A DNA stretch of 64,000 bases from Erythrobacter sp. NAP1 (GTDB taxonomy: Bacteria; Pseudomonadota; Alphaproteobacteria; Sphingomonadales; Sphingomonadaceae), in NCBI RefSeq assembly GCF_000152865.1, contig NZ_CH672390.1, forward strand, positions 2,583,468 through 2,647,467, written 5' to 3'. Within the stretch, counting starts at the first letter, position 1. Every line of letters starts with the position of its first letter. The notes beneath the pieces are model-generated. The model was not told the DNA's origin. It saw only the letters and a program-made list of their open reading frames with translations, and did no database searches. Positions 60,425 to 64,000 of the stretch are shown in pieces. The translations under genes were made by a program, and so were the position numbers.

Positions 60425-60937
60425 ATGACCCTGCACCAACAATCCATCGCCGTCTATCGCACGCGGCTCGACACCCTAGCCGCACTTCTGACTAAGGCCG
60501 AATCGCACCCGAAAGGCGATGCGCTGCTCGAGGCCAAGCTTGCCGAGGATATGCATCCGCTCGCAACGCAGGTTCGCTTCGTCGCGAACCTACCAGGCGA
60601 GGCATTGCCGCGTCTCACCGAACGCAGCTTCACCTCGCGCGAGGAAAACGCGACGACTTTGGCCGAGGCGAAGGCGCAGATTGCCGAGACCGCAGAACTG
60701 CTCGATTCGATCGACCCAGACGAGTTGGTCGGGACCGAAGACACGATCGTGCTCGACCTTCCTAATGGCATGCAATTTACGATGACCGCCGAGCAATATG
60801 TGCGCGAATGGTCGCTGCCTAACTTCTATTTCCACCTGACCACGGCCTACGCGCTTCTAAGGATGGCTGGCCTTGAGATCGGCAAGGCGGATTTCATGCC
60901 GCACATGATGAAATACATGACCAAGGGGCCGGGCTGA
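60425..60937 (+). CDS. DUF1993 family protein
   Basis: 170 residues, predicted all-helical and soluble, of the DUF1993 (DinB-like four-helix) family. It has QSIAVYRTRLDTLAALL at the N-terminus, DLPNGMQFTMTAEQYV in the middle and LPNFYFHLTTAYALLRMAG near the end; the last gives the usual histidine. Function is unknown. ATG 60425 follows AGAGGAGAAG. It starts 52 bases after the ligase and may be co-transcribed, but there is no known link to DNA repair. Convergent with the carbonic anhydrase-like gene, with four bases between. Confidence 0.88.
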   Translation: MTLHQQSIAVYRTRLDTLAALLTKAESHPKGDALLEAKLAEDMHPLATQVRFVANLPGEALPRLTERSFTSREENATTLAEAKAQIAETAELLDSIDPDELVGTEDTIVLDLPNGMQFTMTAEQYVREWSLPNFYFHLTTAYALLRMAGLEIGKADFMPHMMKYMTKGPG

Positions 60938-60941
60938 CCGT

Positions 60942-61508
60942 TTAGCCCAGCGCGTCGCGGACTGCCGTGGTGTGGTGCTTGGCGTTCTCGGCGTAGTGCG
61001 CCGTGCCGATCTTCATGCCCATGATTGCGGCATCGGAGAGGTCCTTGAGCTTTTTCGCAGGGCGGCCCGCCCAAAGCTCGCGCTCGCCCATGACCTTGCG
61101 CTCGGTTAGCATTGCGCCTGCTGCCAGCATGGCGTCAGATCCAATGACTGCCTTGTTCATCACGATTGCACCAAGGCCCACAAAGCCGCGGTCATGGATC
61201 GTGCAGCCGTGGACCATCGCCATATGACCGATCAACACATCGTCACCGATGATAAGCGGACAGCCGTCGGGATCATCTGGCCTTGGTGGATCGCAATGAA
61301 GGACGCTTCCGTCCTGCACATTGGTTCGCTCACCAATGCGGATCTTGAACACATCAGCGCGCACGACACAATTGTACCAGATTGATGACCCTGCCCCGAT
61401 CTCGACATCGCCGATGATCGTCGATCCCGGAGCTATAAAAGCAGTCTCGTGAATTTTCGGCGCTTTCCCGTGGATCGGGATAATGTTGGCACCGGGATGA
61501 GCGGTCAT
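60942..61508 (-). CDS. gamma-class carbonic anhydrase family protein
   Basis: 188 residues forming a left-handed beta-helix of hexapeptide repeats (about 25-160). The metal-site histidines are in LHCDPP and IGHMAMVHGC. The WYNCVVRAD block is shared by the YrdA/CaiE/gamma-CA group; carbonic anhydrase activity is proven for few members, so the reaction is uncertain. ATG 61508 overlaps the upstream GNAT stop (ATGA). It is the last gene of the hemB-GNAT-GNAT operon. Confidence 0.9.
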   Translation of the reverse strand: MTAHPGANIIPIHGKAPKIHETAFIAPGSTIIGDVEIGAGSSIWYNCVVRADVFKIRIGERTNVQDGSVLHCDPPRPDDPDGCPLIIGDDVLIGHMAMVHGCTIHDRGFVGLGAIVMNKAVIGSDAMLAAGAMLTERKVMGERELWAGRPAKKLKDLSDAAIMGMKIGTAHYAENAKHHTTAVRDALG

Positions 61509-62062
61509 GTGCGTTGCTCCCACTGTTGTTTGGTCAACGAATACTGGATGATCGGATTGTCCTTCTCCGGAAAATCCGGGTCGACAAAATCGAGGTCTTT
61601 GCGCCGCTCCATACCCAGCTTTTCCATCAGCTTCCAACTGCCGACATTCGCCTCGCTCGTAAGCGCGACGACGTGGGGCGCTGCGACACGCCCAAAGGCC
61701 CAGTCAATCACCGCGCGCATGGCCTCATAGGCGTAACCGCGCCTCCAACGATCCTCGCGCACCAGCCAGCCTATCTCGTGATCGCCATGGTTGGGTGCAT
61801 GATCATTGTCGACACGCTTGATCCCGCAAGTGCCGACCATCTCGCCGGTCGCCTTCTCGATCAGGAAAAGGAAGCTGAACCCTTCGCGCGCGTGAAGTTG
61901 CATCGATTTCGCGTGCTTGGCTTCGATTTCATGCAGTTCTTTCACGCCGCCGAGGTGGTCCATGACGGTTGGCGTGTTGAGAACGCGGTCCTGTTCCAGC
62001 GCGTCCCCTTCACCGATGGTTCGCAGGACAAGGCGCCCGGTTTCGAGAACAATCTCAGGCAT
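61505..62062 (-). CDS. GNAT family N-acetyltransferase (RimJ/RimL-like)
   Basis: 185 residues. ETGRLVLRTI opens the fold, and the acetyl-CoA loop is in REDRWRRGYAYEA (about residues 102-114), followed by LTSEANVGSWKLMEKLGM. The group acetylates protein N-termini or small amines; the substrate is unknown. It is a clear paralogue of the next upstream gene, same length and same layout, and overlaps it by eight bases, suggesting tandem duplication. Confidence 0.9.
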   Translation of the reverse strand: MPEIVLETGRLVLRTIGEGDALEQDRVLNTPTVMDHLGGVKELHEIEAKHAKSMQLHAREGFSFLFLIEKATGEMVGTCGIKRVDNDHAPNHGDHEIGWLVREDRWRRGYAYEAMRAVIDWAFGRVAAPHVVALTSEANVGSWKLMEKLGMERRKDLDFVDPDFPEKDNPIIQYSLTKQQWEQRT

Positions 62063-62612
62063 GCTGCTGTTGCCACTCCTCGCGCGTGATCGCGTAGATG
62101 ATGACCTTGGGGTCATCGAGCTCCCACATCGTATCGATCCAGTCGAGATCCTCGCGCCGCGACATGCCGAGCCTCAGCATAAGGCCCCAGCTTGGCTCGT
62201 TGCCCTTGAAGGTCATGGCGATGACCTGCTCCGCGCCGAAGCGGGTGAATGCTAGGTCGAGCGAAGCGATAGCCGCTTCCTTTGCATAACCTTTGCCCCA
62301 GGCATCTTCGCGAAGACGCCAGCCTGCCTCCATCTCGCCGAATGGACCTTCCTCGTCGGTGCAGCGTTTGAGCCCGCAGAACCCGAGAATTTCACCGTCT
62401 GCCTTGCGCTCGATGCACCAGAAGGTGTGGCCGAAATCGCGCGCATAGCGTTCCAGCCTTGCCTGCCCTTCGGTCATGGCCGCCTCGCTCGCAACCCCAC
62501 CGACCCATTTGGCGACTGCAGGCGTATTCACGCCCTTCCAGAACGGCTCCCAGTCATCCTCGCGCCAATCGCGCAGGATCAGTCGGTCGGTTTCGTGCCG
62601 GAATTCAGCCAT
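62055..62612 (-). CDS. GNAT family N-acetyltransferase (RimJ/RimL-like), tandem paralogue
   Basis: 185 residues. HETDRLILRDWREDDW is the N-terminal strand-helix, REDAWGKGYAKEA carries the acetyl-CoA pyrophosphate loop, and NEPSWGLMLRLGM is the C-terminal helix. Same length as its downstream neighbour, with conserved positions throughout. The start ATG 62612 overlaps the hemB stop by eight bases. The substrate is unknown. Confidence 0.9.
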   Translation of the reverse strand: MAEFRHETDRLILRDWREDDWEPFWKGVNTPAVAKWVGGVASEAAMTEGQARLERYARDFGHTFWCIERKADGEILGFCGLKRCTDEEGPFGEMEAGWRLREDAWGKGYAKEAAIASLDLAFTRFGAEQVIAMTFKGNEPSWGLMLRLGMSRREDLDWIDTMWELDDPKVIIYAITREEWQQQHA

Positions 62613-63600
62613 TCAAAAGACGCGCAGCCACCGGTGCGTGATAGGTCAAGACCCCGCTGCACCCGGCGCGCTTGAAGGCAAGCAGCTTTTCCATCAGCAG
62701 CGCATCGCGGTCGCCTGCGCCCACGCTCTGCGCTGCCTCGATCATCGCGTATTCGCCGCTCACCTGATAAGCGAAGACCGGGACGCCGAAAGCTTCCTTC
62801 ACGCGGTAGATGATGTCGAGATAGGCGAGACCCGGCTTCACCATGACGCTGTCCGCGCCCTCGGCAATGTCGAGTTCGACTTCTCGCAGCGCCTCGTCGC
62901 TGTTGGCCGGGTCCATCTGGTAACTTTTCTTGTCGCCTTTCAGCAGGCCGCCGGAACCCACCGCATCGCGAAACGGGCCGTAGAAGGCGCTCGCATATTT
63001 GGCGGCGTAGCTCATGATCTGGACGTTATGGTGGTTGCCCATTTCGAGCGCCATCCGGATGGCGTGGACGCGGCCATCCATCATGTCGGACGGAGCGATG
63101 ATGTCCGCACCGGCTTCGGCCTGGTTGAGCGCCTGATCTACCAGCACTGTTACAGTGTCGTCATTGGTGACGTAGCCATGCTCATCGAGCAGGCCATCCT
63201 GACCATGGCTCGTATAAGGGTCGAGCGCGACATCGGTCAGGACCCCGAGGTCCTCACCGCAAGCATCCTTGATCGCACGGATCGCGCGGCACATCAGGTT
63301 GTCGGGGTTATGCGCCTCCGCTCCATCGTCCGACCGGCGATCGGGTTGCGTGTTCGGGAAGAGCGCCACAACCGGAATGCCGAGATCGACGGCTTCCTTT
63401 GCCCGCGCGACAATTCCGTCGACCGACCAGCGCGATACGCCGGGAAGCGAGCCCACCGGCTCTTCGACACCCTCGCCGTCTGTCACGAAAAGCGGCCAGA
63501 TCAAGTCCGCCGGCGTAATCAGCGTCTCGCGGTGAAGCGAGCGGCTCCAAGCAGATGCTCGCGTGCGGCGCAGGCGGATATTCGGATAGCTTGCTCTCAT
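62605..63600 (-). CDS. hemB: delta-aminolevulinate dehydratase (porphobilinogen synthase) HemB
   Basis: 331 residues. Condenses two 5-aminolevulinate molecules to porphobilinogen in tetrapyrrole synthesis. The two Schiff-base lysines are in SYAAKYAS and MVKPGL. The metal site reads DVALDPYTSHGQDG, with aspartates and alanine where zinc enzymes have cysteines, so this is the cysteine-free, magnesium-type site common in alphaproteobacteria. No Shine-Dalgarno match is obvious before ATG 63600. It heads an operon of overlapping genes. Confidence 0.96.
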   Translation of the reverse strand: MRASYPNIRLRRTRASAWSRSLHRETLITPADLIWPLFVTDGEGVEEPVGSLPGVSRWSVDGIVARAKEAVDLGIPVVALFPNTQPDRRSDDGAEAHNPDNLMCRAIRAIKDACGEDLGVLTDVALDPYTSHGQDGLLDEHGYVTNDDTVTVLVDQALNQAEAGADIIAPSDMMDGRVHAIRMALEMGNHHNVQIMSYAAKYASAFYGPFRDAVGSGGLLKGDKKSYQMDPANSDEALREVELDIAEGADSVMVKPGLAYLDIIYRVKEAFGVPVFAYQVSGEYAMIEAAQSVGAGDRDALLMEKLLAFKRAGCSGVLTYHAPVAARLLNG

Positions 63601-63672
63601 AAAGGAGAGGCTTGCCGGAATTCGTGCGGCTAATCAATCGCACTTGTCAGCTGCCGGTGTCAGCCTTGTCGG

Positions 63673-64000
63673 TCAGGAGACACGCTGGGCTAGGTCGATC
63701 TTCTCGATCTCGCGCTCGGGTTCGCCGACCTCGCTTGGCAGCGGCACGAGGTCCTCAAGCGCTGCTCCCGGCTCGATCCGGCGTAGCGTTAGGAGGCGCT
63801 CCTGGAAATCGACGAGCTCGCTGCCCGAAAGGACTGCGCGGGTGACAAAGTCGACGCTCGCAGGATTGATGTGGCGACCGTTGCGATACATCTCGTAATG
63901 GAGGTGCGGCCCGGTCGACAGGCCGGTCGAACCGACATAGCCGATGACCTGTCCACGCCGCACGCTCTGCCCGCGGCGCACGGACATGCGGCTCATGTGG
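63673..64000 (-). CDS. M23 family peptidase, C-terminal part (5' end outside window)
   Basis: About 109 residues are visible, open to the right edge. The stretch [33 protein letters not shown] (with the H-L-H metal motif) and NGRHINPAS is the end of a LytM/M23 domain, followed by a tail of about 55 residues with charged character. The H-x3-D half lies outside the window, so activity cannot be fully judged, but the H-L-H motif is intact. hemB follows 72 bases downstream on the same strand. Confidence 0.9.
   Translation of the reverse strand, partial: HMSRMSVRRGQSVRRGQVIGYVGSTGLSTGPHLHYEMYRNGRHINPASVDFVTRAVLSGSELVDFQERLLTLRRIEPGAALEDLVPLPSEVGEPEREIEKIDLAQRVS

Noticed and set aside
62476..63633. 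385-residue plus-strand frame over hemB
   Set aside because: It mirrors hemB codons, which are strongly supported by motifs and length.

Overview
The window is a 64 kb piece of a GC-rich alphaproteobacterial chromosome. The likely source is the order Sphingomonadales, most probably an Erythrobacteraceae-type organism. The evidence is the set of lineage markers (SciP and TrcR cell-cycle regulators, a DUF1192 protein, the ligase-associated exonuclease/ATP-dependent ligase pair, a Coq7-type hydroxylase) and the gene order proA-nadD-rsfS-rlmH-envC-ctpA-dsbB-coq7. This placement is by recognition of protein families, not by a database search. I see no tRNA, rRNA, CRISPR array, insertion sequence or prophage gene. 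Genes are densely packed and no gap without a gene exceeds 300 bases.

Region 1 (1-14.5 kb) is housekeeping. It holds a DUF445 membrane protein cut by the left edge, an RND efflux operon (adaptor then permease, minus strand) with a palindrome upstream, a GlsB-type membrane protein, sciP with an unknown upstream partner, mnmA, a beta-lactamase-fold lipoprotein, a PhzF protein, pdxH, a DnaJ-type co-chaperone, a YihY membrane protein and fabI.

Region 2 (14.5-38.7 kb) is a large surface-polysaccharide locus of the Wzx/Wzy type. A left plus-strand block encodes an initiation module (C4-reductase, monotopic phosphoglycosyl transferase, membrane 4,6-dehydratase), an O-antigen ligase/polymerase-like protein, the export pair OPX lipoprotein and Wzc-like BY-kinase, an unknown membrane-anchored protein, and a nonulosonic-acid module: a CMP-sugar synthetase, a 749-residue CBS-NeuB-SAF-TIM-barrel fusion and a putative GT-B transferase. 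A middle block on the minus strand (28.5-34.1 kb) holds a tightly coupled SDR/phosphoesterase/ATP-grasp trio, a Wzy-like polymerase and a Wzx-like flippase. A right plus-strand block encodes a KpsS-like protein, a GT2 glycosyltransferase, UDP-glucuronate decarboxylase and UDP-glucuronate 4-epimerase. Together these predict a capsule or exopolysaccharide built on undecaprenyl phosphate, probably containing a 2-acetamido-2,6-dideoxyhexose, xylose and/or galacturonate, and a CMP-activated 2-keto-3-deoxy sugar acid made by an unusual fused synthase.

Region 3 (38.7-50.8 kb) holds the conserved coq7/dsbB/ctpA/envC/rlmH/rsfS/nadD/proA run on the minus strand, an overlapping M23 peptidase-bactofilin pair on the plus strand, an acyl-CoA ligase and trcR.

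Region 4 (51-64 kb) holds a GT4 glycosyltransferase coupled to an LpxH-like phosphoesterase, a GST coupled to a quinone oxidoreductase, a DUF1192 protein, clpA without clpS beside it, a DNA exonuclease-ligase module followed by a DUF1993 protein, an overlapping hemB-GNAT-GNAT-gamma carbonic anhydrase operon, and an M23 peptidase cut by the right edge.

The best candidate for something undescribed is the fused nonulosonate synthase and its neighbours (24.0-28.4 kb), followed by the SDR/phosphoesterase/ATP-grasp trio.
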